In this document: piece after piece, positions 12,801-26,300 of the stretch
Layout: each line of letters begins with the position of its first letter
How positions within the stretch are numbered: position 1 is the stretch's first letter
Source: Eucalyptus grandis
Taxonomy: Eukaryota; Streptophyta; Magnoliopsida; Myrtales; Myrtaceae
Assembly: GCF_016545825.1 (NCBI RefSeq)
Contig: NC_052620.1
Span: forward strand, 13,082,001 to 13,146,000
DNA length: 64,000 nt
Direction: 5' to 3'
The notes under the pieces: model-generated
The model's input: only the letters and a program-made list of their open reading frames with translations
Database searches by the model: none
What the model was told of the DNA's origin: nothing
Translations under genes and position numbers: made by a program

Positions 12801-15200
12801 TGTATCTTAGATCTTGTGGTGTTTAATTGTACTGCTGCATCAGTGCCAAGAATAGTTATGTGCTACTTTTCCATCCATTCATTGCCTTGATTTTTCATGA
12901 ATTGCTTTATTGAAATGATTTTTTTGTTCCTTCTCTTTACAAGCTGTGTTGTGTATCTCAACATAAATTGGGCGATATCACTTGCAAATTGGTGTTATGT
13001 CAATGGGTTTTGAAACTCGCTTAGGGTAATTTGCTAGTGACCATGGGAACACTGCAGCTCCTTTCTTTTATGTGACGCTGTAAAGAACGAATAGCAAATT
13101 GACTTGAGAAACAAGAAATGGTGCTTTGTTAGGAAGCATCAATTAAAGGTTACCTGATTTCTTCAGATGTGTTTGTACTCCTACTCTGCAAAGATACAGT
13201 AAGATGTATGGAATGACCTATGTTAGTCAATCCACCAATTATAGCGATGAGGGATCTTGTGTCCTGTATGCATGGAAAGGAATTAGTTGTCTAAAGAGAG
13301 TTATTTTCATCTTACTTATATAACCTCTGCTATCCTTTAACATTTTGCAGTTACGGGATTGCTGCAATTGCCCCATTCTCACATCGCTTGACCTATGACA
13401 ATTTGCCGATGGACATTCAGCGATTGCGTTGTAAAGTGAACTTTGAAGGATTGATCTTTGTCCCCCATATTAGAGCACTTGGAGATTCTCTCGTCAATCG
13501 TCTACGGTACCCATCTGATGATAGTAGAGCAACTGCTGGCAACTACCTGCGAGAGGTCACTGATTCCACTGCTAAAAAAGCGGGGAAGTTTGTTGTTCTA
13601 CATCTCCGGTTCGATAAGGTATTGCCTACTTTGGGAGTCTTGTTCTAGTCATTCTGGAAAGTTGAGCATCATACTACGTACATCTCCTAGCACAGAAGGA
13701 TGAACTTTGCTGTATCAAGATGTTTGATTCATAACCATGTTCTTATTCTTCCTCAGGATCAAGCCTATCAAATGAGATAAGAAAACCCAGTAGAGCATTG
13801 TATTTTAATGAATATGACGATACAGTTATTGTGCATGTCACATGTAGATGGTGATGACTTAAATTTGGCTGACTTGTGGCTAGTCTAAAGTTTCCCTAGT
13901 GATCATCTACTTGTGTTGCTTCTGCTCCAAATTGTTATGGTTGTCTGATATTCTCTGAGTGGAGTTTGAAAGGCAGTTACAATGCATGCCAGCATTTTGG
14001 ATAAATTATACAGCCACGACCTTGACCTTGCTTCATTGAAGTTATATAGTAGGTTTTGTCAAAGGTGTTTATCTAATTACTATATTGTTTTTGAAACCCA
14101 AAATGAGTCCAATCGGCTTTCTACATGCGCTGCAACCCCCCAACAACACCCATAAAGGTTGTAGTTCTACGTTGGGTCCATTTTGCTCTCTTTAGTTCCC
14201 CTGATTTTCAAACTTGAGATAAGGACTAGAACGGAAATTAGGGCAGTAACTTGACGAGTCACTTTAACAATCTGTTATGTCTTGAAAGGATAGATCTCAA
14301 CATTTGAGCAGGTAAAAGTTTCTTATTCAAGTTAACTAATATAATTCATACCTATAGGATATGGCTGCACACTCAGCATGTGATTTTGGTGGGGGTAAAG
14401 CTGAAAAACTGGCTCTGGCAAAATACCGGCAAGTTATCTGGCAGGGAAGGGTACTTAACTCTCAGTTCACTGACGAAGAGCTGCGAAGTCAAGGACGTTG
14501 CCCATTGACTCCGGAAGAGATTGGATTGCTGCTTGCTGCATTGGGATTCGACAATACCACTCGTTTATACCTCGCCTCCCACAAGGTGGTAACAGAAGAA
14601 AACCAGTCTAATATTTTGCAAGAAACTGCATAACAGAAGTTGTCTTAGTGAGGGAAATTTAAAATTAATTTTGTGCTTTTCAGGTGTATGGTGGAGAAGC
14701 CAGGATTTCCATGCTAAGGAAAATGTTTCCACTGATGGAGGATAAAAAGAGTCTCGCATCCGCGGATGAGCGAGCCCAGATAAAAGGGAAGGCCTCTTTG
14801 CTGGCTGCATTGGATTATTACATTAGCATGCACAGCGACATCTTCATCTCTGCTTCTCCAGGGAATATGCACAATGCATTGGTGAGTCTCACAATTGCAT
14901 ATTTGTCATTTCCAATCGTTATAAGCACATGCAATGCTCATTCGAGTCGATGCCTATGGGGCGATAACAATTGGTATGTGCTTTAAACAGGTTGGTCACA
15001 GGACCTACGAGAACATGAAGACCATAAGGCCAAGCATGGCCCTATTAGGTCAGCTCTTCCTGAATAAGAATATCAGCTGGTCCGAGTTTCAGGAAGCGAT
15101 CATTGAAGGGCATAAAAACAGACAAGGTCAAATCCGTTTGAGGAAGCCTAAACAATCCCTATACACATATCCAGCTCCCGATTGTATGTGCGGTGCGTGA
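9819..15200 (+). CDS. GDP-fucose protein O-fucosyltransferase-like protein (GT106 family), 10 exons
   Basis: A predicted Golgi type II membrane glycosyltransferase of the plant O-fucosyltransferase-like family. Family members act in cell-wall polysaccharide or protein glycosylation; the acceptor of this one is not evident. Exons: 9819-9923, 11191-11253, 11348-11429, 11630-11700, 12366-12454, 12569-12772, 13351-13618, 14358-14585, 14684-14881, 14991-15200. All are GT-AG and in phase, giving 505 aa. The ATG at 9819 opens with a hydrophobic signal anchor (residues about 8-33). Family blocks seen: VFLDGGLNQQR (about 105), AVAVAKILNATLVIP, EYYATAIRPTRIKTAPVRA, PFSHRLTYDNLP, VVLHLRFDKDMAAHSACDF (about 288-306), RCPLTPEEIGLLLAALGF, and the C-terminal YTYPAPDCMCGA. 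Length is typical of the family. Introns contain SINE-type insertions. The family call is firm; the subfamily is not assigned. Confidence 0.93.
10770..10840 (+). mobile_element. Possible 3' end of an Au-like SINE in intron 1
   Basis: The sequence 'caaccctaccccacttagtgggataatgctt' (in two parts: caaccctacccc, then acttagtgggataatgctt) is followed by a long T-rich run. The 'ccccacttagtgggataaggctt' ending is characteristic of plant Au-type SINEs as I recall them. Only the tail is seen; no A/B-box head was recognised upstream, so this is a 5'-truncated or decayed copy. Confidence 0.4.
11919..12158 (-). mobile_element. tRNA-derived SINE in intron 4 of the GT106-like gene (antisense to it)
   Basis: Read on the minus strand, the element starts near 12150 with gcccagttgattaaggc (tRNA A-box-like), followed about 40 bp later by gggtttgagtttc (B-box-like). 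It ends in a run of A residues (T run at 11920-11942 on the plus strand). This head-plus-poly(A) structure is that of a Pol III SINE. No convincing target-site duplication was found. Confidence 0.6.
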
Positions 15201-16580
15201 TCTAATTTTTACTTCTTTTCCCATTATAGTGTTGGATTACTGGGGGGAGGGGGGGATACTGCCTGTTAGCGTCATTATTGTTTGTGGCGTGTAATATCTG
15301 GTCAATAAAAAAGCAGTCCTGTTTTGCCTGCTCATCGTGGGACTTTACTTAGCATTCTGTGCCTGGGGAGAGTGCGGAGGAGTGTAGAGATCAGGACACG
15401 GGAGGGATTTATGTGGAAAACGGGGCTGCTTTTGTCGAGGTCTTCTGGGTTTCCTTATATATTTATGAACAGAAAGATTTGGATCTATATAATACGACAC
15501 ATTATTGCAGTATATCTTGTACAGTTCCATGTGCATTCTTTCGATTTCTCTCTCAAAACTCTACATGATTCGGATGAAGAGCCATAGAAATGAAGGTGCT
15601 TTATTTGGTTTTGACGCAAGTGGGTTGCATGAGGAGACTAGTTCTCATTGTTCCATCGATACCTCTCTTCATTCTTGATGAACGAGAGTTTCATTTGACA
15701 ATTGGCAAATGAATGCTGTTAAGTGAAGGAAGCTTTCGATATAATAATGCCTCTCTTGTGGTCACATAAAAATAGATTAGGCTTTTGAACTTCGATATCC
15801 GCCCTCTGTCAAGAAAATGACCTAATGATTGCAAGTAAATTTCGTAGGGCATTTTGACACTTATCTTTGGCGACATCGTTGATGGTTCAGGGTTTCTACT
15901 TCTCTAGATGGCAGCAGCACGGTTACGTGTAGTCTTGAATTTTGCTTCCAATTTGGGAAAAACGTGATCTTAATCGAGAAAGCACGAGTTGTGTCTGACT
16001 AATTAATCCCTGCATAATCCCCGTCGGTCATGATAAACGACTATCTTACAAATCTACTGTCCAATTCATGCATATCAGTATTCCAATTTTGGGTTGCATG
16101 TGACTCGCCAACTGCAAATCTTGATGTAATTAATTTAATGCTAGATTCTAGTCATGAAACGCACCGCCTATGAGATGAATGGTGGTCCATCTCATATTTG
16201 ATGAGGTCTAGGACAGCATTTGTGCTGAGGTTTTCGACCGTTAGTTTATTGGGCAGAAAGCTTTTGACCATCGGTTGAGAAAAAGACAACGGGCATTCAC
16301 TCTGTCAACACATGTGACAATGCTTTCCCATGAAGAGACTAGAGTGGGGTCACCTTGTTCTTGGAGTGACAAGAAGTTAGTGTTTCACTTTTATTCTCTT
16401 CAGGCTGCAGTAAAGAATGAATTGGAGCGGCATTTTTGTTGAGGCGGACGTCTTAGGATGTTAGGCGATAATAGTTTCTTGTTGGAGAATTGATATGGTG
16501 TCAAGTAATTAAATATATCATAATTAGCTCATAATTTATTCATTTGAGTTTTTAAATGAAAGTGGTTTGATATGTTGATG
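15201..16580. other. 3' flank and intergenic
   Basis: The first few hundred bases are probably the 3'UTR of the GT106-like gene (a possible polyadenylation signal 'gtcaataaaaaagc' at about 15301). Beyond about 15600 no gene is recognised. Confidence 0.4.
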
Positions 16581-17305
16581 TCCTCGAATTTGGACTTCCT
16601 TTTTGGTGATCTCCCTGAATGAGATATCGAACATAATTGAGGCTCACAACAAATTGGTATCAAAGCCTTTTGTCGTATCTTGGGAGAATAGTCCATTTAA
16701 ATCATCCGGGCTAGGTGCCTTTGTTGCTTCATGATCAAACACAACTCTCTCCTTGTCTTGAGAAACTCTTCGTATAAGGGAGTCATCCAACTCAGCTGTG
16801 ATGGGCTCGGAATTGAGCCTCCCTCTTGGTGATCTCATTGAATGAGAGGTCGGCTTTTAATTGTGCATTGGAACAAATTGCTATTGGAGTTGAGGAGAAT
16901 AGTCCATTTAAATCATTTGGACCAGGCGCCTTTGTTACTCTAAGATCAAACGCAGCGTTCCTGCCCCTCTTTCTATACATTTTGTAGAAGAGAGATTCAT
17001 TCTTTTTTCATGATGAGTATGGAACATTGCTCGAAATATAGTGTCGAAACTCTTACGCTTTTTTATATGCTCAGACTTGGACTTTGCTCTTGATGATCTC
17101 TCTGAATGAACTGTTAGGTTTCAGCTGTGCATCAAAACGAGTTGATATTGAATCCCTATATCGTTGTTGAGGAGAAGAGTCTATTTTAAAGCATACGGGC
17201 CAGGTGCCTTTGTTGCTGCAAAGTCTACGATAGTTTTCTGGCCTCCTTTTTAGAAACTCTATGCATAAGAGAGTCACTTATTTGTGCTGTGATCCGTTCA
17301 TAACT
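16580..17305 (-). pseudogene. Tandem array of three LINE reverse-transcriptase fragments
   Basis: Three diverged units of about 230-270 bp run on the minus strand. Each encodes the same peptide blocks: an (I)TAE-x-DDSL-like block, then (V/A)FD-x(3-4)-TKAPGP-x-DLNGLF, then SFREITKxEVQ. The KAPGP blocks lie near 17190-17225, 16903-16938 and 16690-16725. The SFREIT blocks are near 17085-17120, 16818-16855 and 16590-16625. The KAPGPDG-type motif marks the start of the RT domain of plant non-LTR retrotransposons. The first unit (17.2 kb) has an in-frame stop right after KAPGP, and no unit runs on into the rest of an RT. I infer a 5'-RT fragment amplified in tandem after insertion, not an active gene. 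Confidence 0.7.
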
Positions 17306-18795
17306 TTTACAAAAAAAATTGATTGAAAATTACGGACATAAATGCTGATTGTCCTATATGGTGTGACATGCGTTGTTGCAGACAATTTTAGAAAAATTTT
17401 AACATTTTGTAAGAATTTATTATTATAATTTTTCGTTTATTATTATTTTTTTTTGGTTTGACAATACTTTATGTCCGGATAGAGGTGAGCCATATCTAAG
17501 TTCAACTAGGAGGATCTCGAAAGTTATGGAATCCCCCTCCAAGCCATACATATGACTTTCATTAAATATGGCTTTCCACATAGATGTATCCATGACATCG
17601 AGTATGGAATTTTAAGGTGTGTTTGATAATATTTTTTTCCCAGGAAAAATTTCTTTTTGAAATAGTTTTTTTTTTTTTATTCCCTAAAATAATTTTTGAA
17701 TAAATCAACCTATTTTGTAATTGTACATAATTTATATTTCTGAAACAAAAAATAATAGGAATGCATTTGATATAACTCACAAGTTTTTTTTTTGTGGCTT
17801 AAATTTTTGTTCTAATTTTTTAACTATTTTTTTGATATTTTTTTCCCTCTCTTCTTCTTCCTCCTCTAGCTAATTGTCGGGTGGTGGTGGATGGTGAAGG
17901 ACGGCGACGGTGTGTGGGCGATGGTGGTGAGCGCCGAGGGTGACGACTAGCGGCATGCAAGGGGTGGTAGATGGCCATAGGCGGCGGGCGACAAGGAAGA
18001 AGAAGAAAATAAAAAAAAAAAAGAAAAAAAAAAATGACTTATTTATAGAAATTGTTTCTAAAAGTACTTTTTTAATTTCTTGTTTTGTTTCAAATATATT
18101 CCTTAGCCACTTTTCTATTTGGGAATAAAAAATTAACTTACGTTATTAAACAGATTTATATTTTTTCTTCTTTTTCGAAGAAGAAAAAAAACAGAAAAAT
18201 AGAGAAATAGAGACGTTGCCATACAGACTCTTATTTTACCCACCCGAAATTGAATACATGTTTCTCTCCCTTTCCTGCAAGGCTCTGGTCTCGCATTTGA
18301 GAACTTTCTATTTGCTCCAAGTTGATAAAAGCATTGGAAACCATTTCCAATTTAGTAGCAAAGGCCATTCCCAGGCAGAGAAGAGGATATCCAGCTGTGT
18401 CCTTGATCAACTTCGGACATCCTCCGCCATAATTAGCAGAGCTGTCGGCATTCTTTCACTCTAAAGATGGGTAGGCCAGGACCTTTCCCGACCTTTTTCC
18501 TAACTAATGCAGTCGATCGGTAGGCTGTGTTTGGTGGGTCAGGTTTGGGACCGAGCTTTAGTAATTATGTAATTTCTCATGACCATAAACCATTAGATTT
18601 TTCATATAAATTGATCTAGACAAATACCAAAAATCCTACCCAATTATCAATTCAAGATCACTTTGCAATCTCTAATTTCAGGAAAACTGGTTTGCGTCAT
18701 AAACATTGCTTTTAGACACCGCTTTGCATCTTGACATTGGCAATTTATTAGAAATCACTTACACATTCTCTCCAAAAGTGCCATCCATCTCCTTA
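17306..18795. other. Intergenic, nothing recognised
   Basis: AT-rich. A short GC-rich patch of ggtgg/ggcg words lies at 17870-18000, between T-rich and A-rich flanks; it may be the centre of another foldback element whose arms (17610-17770 and 18030-18160, sharing 'ggaaaaatttctttttgaaat'-like AT-rich text) are heavily decayed. No gene is supported. Confidence 0.35.
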
Positions 18796-18803
18796 ATTTC
18801 CAA

Positions 18804-19420
18804 GGGAAAAGAGCTAGAAAAATCCTGAACTTACCTTATTTATGTCAATTTAGTACTAAACTTTTTATCGATTTCTAATTTAATCCCAAACTTTTTGACA
18901 TAATGCTAACTTAATCATTCTAGCTAATTTTGGCCAGATATTACTGACATGGACATTGGTCGGTTGACATGACACGGCCAGACGCTGACTCTAACGACTT
19001 TCAATAATATTTTAATATTCTTTCGAACTTATTTATTCTCATTTCTTTTTTTCTCTCTCTCTTTTTTCCCTCCTTCCCTTTCTTCTTCAGAGGCAATGGC
19101 TAGCGAGGTCATGCCTTGCCAAAGGTGGCAAGAGTGGCCTCGTGCTAGGCTAGCGAGGGCTCAAGACTTGCCAACCCATAAGGCTACCCTTGTAGCCCCT
19201 GGTGAGCTTGCCAAAGTCTAGGTAGCCTCATTAGTGGCTGGCAAGGATCACCGGAAGCAGGCGAGTCTTGTGACTGGCTAGAGGAATAAGGAAGGGAAGG
19301 AAAAAAAAAAAAAATAAAAGAGCGAGAAAAGAAAAAAAGGAAATAAAATAAAAAATTTCAAAGAATATTAAAATATTATTAAAAATGCAATAAAGTTAGG
19401 ACTTTTCCAACATTTTTCCC
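18804..19420. mobile_element. Foldback element, copy 5
   Basis: The ends are gggaaaagagctagaaaaatcc on the left and the reverse complement of ggacttttccaacatttttccc on the right, so the terminal 20 bp are recognisably shared. The left arm shows 'gctaattttggccagatatt' followed by 'ctgacatggacattggtcgg'. The right arm is much shorter, so the element looks truncated or internally deleted there. The centre (19090-19280) is GC-rich with ggctagcgagg words. Flanks read taatttcc (left) and taatttca (right), a possible 7-8 bp target-site duplication. Confidence 0.7.
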
Positions 19421-20396
19421 TAATTTCAACCTCCACCTAAAACACCTAATCCAACTACCTCTGACCGTTGACACTTATTATGCTACGTAAGTCAACCGAT
19501 GTCTACGTTAGTAATATTCAGCCCATTGTATTTTTTTTATTTTTTTGCTAAACACAACTTGAATTCAAAGTCCATTTGCAAAGAGTTTTTACCAAACACA
19601 ATTTGCATTTCCCCAAATAGCTTTGGCTTTCAACATTTGTATTACACTCAAAGCCTATTTGCAAAGTTAAACCAAATGCAATCGTCGATAGTCAGTTTCC
19701 ATCGCAAAACCCTTGCTGTTAAAACTACGGTGCCTCTAGCTTGTTGGTGCCGAAGAATATACAGTGAGAAACGCAGCTGCCAAAATATACTGTACAAATG
19801 TTTTTGCCTAGGAATCGAACGTCAACGTAACAACAAATTTACTCCCTAATTTTTCAAAATGCAAAAAACGATCTTTGAGCCAAAAATTTCAGGTATCACC
19901 AATATTATTATCCGCAGTCAAGTCATATGTGGTCGATAAAGCTCATATATTCATTGTGGTTTGAAAAAAAAAATGCTTGGACATTCACCAACTAGAATTT
20001 GATTGCAGGCTTGGGCAACTATAGTTCATTTTTCAAATCAGTACTTGTAACAGCTTTTCATTAGAGGTCTCTCTTATCCAGCGGAGATTCAGTGACTAAT
20101 ACACAACAGCAGAATTCGCCCTACCAAAGCAAGGTAGGAAATCGGCTAAAGAAACGATACCCATCAGAAAATAATGCCTGGAATCTGTTGAAAAGACAAG
20201 TCGGCAAAAAAAAGCGAGTTTCTGTACATGGATTGAACATGTTATAATCTTGAGCGATCATTCATTACTATGATGGTCTAAGAATATGTGCCTATTGTTG
20301 GATGAAGCAACAGAGTAAGGAGGACAAAAGAGTTACCATGGTATTAGCTTGTTGGCAACAGTCAGCAGCGAACCAAAGCAGCTACCTTCTGCAAAA
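19421..20396. other. Intergenic / 3' flank of the MSL gene
   Basis: Bases 19500-19685 resemble the element edge at 430-570 ('ctttgcaaagttaa…ccaaatgca'). Bases nearer 20396 are probably the MSL 3'UTR. No gene is supported. Confidence 0.4.
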
Positions 20397-23300
20397 TCAA
20401 TCTAACTGGTGCTTCTGATGAGTGGCATTTTTACTGGGAGATGCCGGTACCGAACCATCTTTGTTCTTTTCAGCATTTAAATCTATTAAACCCGCATTAG
20501 TTGGAGGAATCACCTCTTCCTCAATAGGGAGTGTTCTCTTTCCCCCTTGTAATGCAACACCGAGAACTATATTATCTTCCAAAGCAGGCCTTGATACAGG
20601 TGGCTGTGAGACCATCTTCTTGTTTTCATGGTTTGATGGAGAAGTTGTTCCAGCTTCTTTGTCAGTGTCAGCTCCTAAAGCGGGAACAGAAGAAGACACG
20701 GCCTCACTCTTTTGTAAGCTTTTCTCAGGATGGACTGCATTAGACTGCTCACTGTCGCAAACTTCTTCAGTGGGTTTATTAGGAATTGAGTCCATCTGTT
20801 TGGCTTCAACACTAGGAGTAGCAACCTGAACATTCAACCTTGAGGCGGGCTTTGACACTGGCTTACTCTTCATGTTCTCCCCTATTTTTTCATCAGAAAC
20901 AGGAGTGCTTTTGTTCTTCTTATTCTCTTTGGACTCGATGTTTCCCCCAGATTTGTTCTTGGTATCAAATTTAACGTTGGCAATCGGCATGTCTTTGACT
21001 TTTGAGTCGGATGTGTGTGTGTTTCCAGCCTTAGGATCTGCAGTGGTGTCAGGTGTTGGCTGAGTGGATTTCTTACCACCTTGCTCCCCAGTAGGTGTTC
21101 GAGTGGCACGGGCCTTTGTTTTATCCTCTCCATTGATCTTATATGGGGGTTCAATCAACAAGAAGGGACGGTTAGACACCGCTCCACCAGGAGGGAAGCC
21201 TACATCTGAGAATGGTACATTTTCCAGGTCGTTGTCACCATATATTCTCTGCATTGTGCGAATTGGTGTAGCAAGTCGGGCCCTGTGATGGCTTATTACT
21301 CTAAGGAGATCTAACAATATAGTTTCCTGTAGATCATAGATCATCCAAGTATTTGCATTAGTATTTCAACAAAATTCACTGTTGAGCTACTTAAAAGATG
21401 CGCATGGCAAAAAAGTCAAACAACATCGACTGCATACAGCATGATACTTCTAAAATGGACTCAGATGAAATGCCAGATCCTGTTAAACAAAAGCAAGTCT
21501 GCTTACAAGATGATGCTTATGAGAGGTTCAACAAGCAATCTAGAACCCATTGAAATGATGCTCATTGCAAATTGAGTGTCTTTTATTTGCAATTATTTAT
21601 AGACAAATCACTTCAGAAAAACGAAATCATCCAAATTCATGATATTTTCTCAAATCTCCCATAACATGTCTGTTTTTGTTTTTTTCCTCTTAGTTGGACT
21701 CACTATGATCCAGATAGGGTTTATTTAAGTTTGGACAAGCTCCCCAACCTTTGACAGATACTGCATGGAATGATAAATTTCATACATTGACTAACTACAT
21801 TCACAGTAGCATTTCTGGTCCAATTGGATTAACAAAGGACTGCTAAAAAGTATGTCTTATTGTTATGTCCTATGATGAAATAATAGTGAAAATTGCAACG
21901 TTTTTGTTGTAATTTATCCGAAACTCAACGATTGCCAGTCATTCACCCTCGATAGTTTTGGTACATCTTTAACTTTATGGAACAACACCATCTAAATCCA
22001 ATTGTAATTGCAGAGAAACAAAGTAAGAACAAGCACATTGAAAGTAGCCAGCAAATGACTCTTCAAACTTGTTTATGAAGTATTGAGAATCCAACCGTTT
22101 CTACAAAATTTCTCCCCAATGCTTACAATGGTGTTGTAACAGACAGGTGCCAAAGATGCTACTCATGATGATTTTCTCCCATCTCCAGATCTCGCTAAGC
22201 CTGCTAATAATTATTCTACTCAAATATGCGACAAGCCAAGGTAAACATCATTTTCTTAATTATATCATAAAGCACAAGAGAAGTCAGCTCTAACTATAAA
22301 GCAAACAATGGTACATAGTGGTTCTCTTCTGTTTTGGGTGGTTTTATGTGCGAGATTTCTAGTGCTGGGGAGGGGGTGTGCAGAAGATGAACGAAATCCT
22401 GTCCAAATATACCACCTAAGAAAAATTGTGTAACCGATTGCCAGTATTTAACAGTAGGTTCATTATGGTTTTCTTCTCACAGGTACCTGGCCACTGCAAA
22501 CTGTTAAACTGACAGTTTTTGCCTCTTAATGCCTAGAGCAGACAACATATTCAGTTTTTTTTGTTACCAGTCCAGCTCATGGACAAAGTGAAGCTTTTAC
22601 TGAATGATACATACAGAGAGAAGTCATCTCACCTTGACACAAAGATACTCTTCATAATGTGATGTCTTCACAAAGCAGGACACTAAGATCTGTAAAAGGA
22701 ATAATACTCAAATGAGACAAAGCTTTACTTATACGGTCATGTTCAGCAATTCATTCTCTGACAAAAGGCAGGTAAAGAACTCTTATTGATCTTTTGTACT
22801 CTAAATAAAAGTCTCAGATCAGACTACAAAATTTAAAAAACGCAACTTCACAATTCATACTGCACTTAGGCATTGAAAATTATTGAAGTACTATAGTTAA
22901 GCTCTTTGGATCAATGAAAGATCCTCATTAATCAGATTAAGCCTAATTAACCTATTTAAAGCAAACAATCAATTATAACTTTGGGCTAATAGTTGCGGCT
23001 CTACCAAAATTCACAGGTTGGGATTACTACAAATTCATCAGAGAAAATATTACGAGAGTCATCATCAACACAGAACAATTATAGTCTTGGTGGTAAAGAC
23101 ACATCATGTACCAAAAGAGCCTGATTTTCTGCATTAATATTGTCCAAGAATACTCTTCTATGCAACCTCTGCTGCTCAACTTGAGGATTTTTTGCCAATA
23201 CTTTGCGCATGTCAGCAACAATATTCTGCAACCAGAAGAATCTAAAATTGGTAAGAAAAGCATATTACTTCTGCAATCTTGTGGCTACATAGAATTCAAC

Positions 23301-26300
23301 TGCTATTTAGGGAAGAACTCACATGGATTTTGCTGACATCCAAGTGACTAATTGCTAGATGAGTTTTAATCCGCCAATGAGTTTTTTGGCTCAAATTCCT
23401 AACAACATTCATGGTGAACTTGTGATTTGGAATATGAACTGCTTCACGATCTTCACCTCTCACAATTGTTGGGGACCACCATCCCACATGCTGCCCAGAG
23501 AGAAACATAAAAAAGTATATGCTCATTCTATTCACTACATGTCTATTTGAATCACTTTTTTAACGTAATTTGGTGAGAAATCTTTGAAAGTCAATTCCAC
23601 TTGTACAATGATCTACCTCTACAATAATTCATCATAGAGACAGACCTCAACAGTACCAGAAACATCATAGCCTTCTATCCTTGTCTGAATCCACTCATTC
23701 ACAACAAAAGGACGAGTTGCATGAATCATTGCACTAGAGAGGAAGTTTGTGAATATCTGACAAAAACAAACCGGAGTCACTTGTGGTTCTCGAAACACAG
23801 AGACAAAAGAAATTCAAGGATATTAAATAAGTAGGCACATACCTCACGTCCTGCAAGAGTTAGTAATACTGTCCCAAGACCTCCAGCAGTAAGCCATTTT
23901 TGGGTAGAGAACCCCAGCAGCTCCATGAACAATGAAACAGCTGCAACCCATACTGCAGTATATACCGCCCTCCCCGCAAATTGAAAACCCATCTATTCAA
24001 AGGGGAAAAGAACACTAGTATGAATGTTGTGGATGGTAATGTTAACGTGTGTAATGGAAATTTTTGAGCAAAAGTGAGAAAGAAAAACTAAAGCAAGAGA
24101 TGGACAGCTCTCAGTCCTCTTGAACTGATACTATACATTCAAGCCACCTTTCTCCAAACTCGTCATTTAATGCTTTCGGCATTCATGCTTCAAGAAATCC
24201 TTTGCTCACAAGTAGTACATTGGACAGAGATGAGGAGATAATTCTATGTTGTTTAGCTATTGACTGATGCCAAAATAAACTAGTGACTACTTGAAAGTCC
24301 TCCCTATCATATTATAGGATCAACCCCGCATCATAATATGTCACGGTTTACCAAAACCGGAGTCCTCATCAAGTTGCTAATCAACGCATCTCAAGCTTAT
24401 AGCTCAAACAAGTGGCTTGGATATTAGCTGTTTGAATTAGATTATGAATCAAATATCACTATTTAAACCTAGTAATCTCAGCCAAATCCATCAAGCAGAT
24501 CACTAATATTTTTGAAAGTTGACACACCAAAGAACTGAGGGTATCTTCTCTTTTATCTAGAATAGCTTTCGCTGAAGCATATAACTCTAGTATGTATGTT
24601 CTCACAATGAATTGTTTTATCTTCTCGTTGCACTCACAAGAGAGGGGATCAGAAGAAAATAAGTGGGTTTGCAACCATCACGAGTTGGAATATGTATTGT
24701 TGCCAGTCTACTACTGAACCTAATCAAGCATGTATCTAGAGATACTTAAAAGACGTTGATGAAGGATAATCACAAACTGAAACTACTTGGCATATATTAA
24801 GACCACACTAAAAAGAATGACATGTCAGCTACAATATTAATCAGACACAATAAAGACAATCCGACAGTGTTAACATATACTGCAAGCTCACATTGGGTTA
24901 TACAGATGTTAACTAACTTTGCAGAGCATCACAAGAAGATGGAAGATGGACATACGTTTCTTGCATCCTTGGGATCGTTTTTATCCATGAGAAACTTCTG
25001 TGTCTGTTGAATCACACTGCAACACCAAGTTCATCACTAGATTAGTCATTAGGGGAATATCTAGCGGGACTTGAAGCTACAAAGAATTAATGCCATGAAA
25101 GGCCAAGATCACACACCACTAACGGCAAGCATTTGGTACAATCGACAAAGCTTTGAAGAAGGCAGAACAACAATGGAATTGTTCATAAGGTATTGAAGTA
25201 GCTGGTGGGATTTCTCATCAACATTAAAGAAAAAAGATTCAAGCAAACAGTTTCTTGGGTCTGTTCAAAGTCAATAACCAAGTTTCATCCAACTCTCGAG
25301 TAGATAAATGAGGATGGGAAGAAGTGCACCTTGACAAACAATAGGCTAGAGCTAGCACTGTTGACAATGACCTCACAAAGTTCAGAAGCCGTTGCTTAAT
25401 GACCTGGGATGCTTCTGTTGGTAAAAGGACTGGATCCAACGCTCTGAAACATAGTCATTATCAGTATGATTACAGATGAATGAAAACTAACCCATGCAAA
25501 GAAAATGCCTCTCTCCACTTGGATTAAAACATTCCATAATGGTCACCTGCAGAGAATTGTTGCACCAATCCAAAGTAGCAAAGGTTGAAAATAGGAAGTT
25601 GTCACATAGTATGTGTTGCTTTTTTTCCAATTATTGTCATTCTTCTGAGGTCAAGAAAAGAACTTCAAATATTAGATGTGCATGAATCAAGTTGAAAGTA
25701 AGAGGACATTATGACAATAGTTACAGTCGAAAGTACATGAAGTAGTAATCGTCGGCTCTGGCGCATGAGCGGACCAAGGCCCCACAAAGCAAAGACAACA
25801 ATACTGATAGCGGCAGCCAACTTTAGCGTGATAGGACTACTTTGTAACACACTGAATGGCCTGCAACAAACATCTATCAACGAAAGTTACAAGGAGCTTA
25901 GTATTTCTCCTTTGAAAGGACAAAACTGAAAGAAAGGAAGAAGCAAATTTCTAAAAACAACAATATGGAACACTATGGGAGATAAAATGCTAAAGAAAAA
26001 CCTACAAGGAGTAAATTGAATAAGATAAGAACATAATGAAATGTGATATTGACACAATTTCATATTCTCAGAAAACAAAAAGATGCTTTTTGGATGCTAG
26101 TACCAGAGATCCATATAAATATTTTGCAATAGCAAGATGCTATACCCTAATAAACTTATCTCAACAGCAAACATTCAAGCATCTCAAGTTGAAGGCAGTG
26201 CTTTCAAAATCAGACTGGTAAGAGAACCAGCCAACTGAATTGTTGTGGTTCAACCGCTTGAATCTTTTTTCCCCCATTTTATTAGTGTAGACATTAACTT

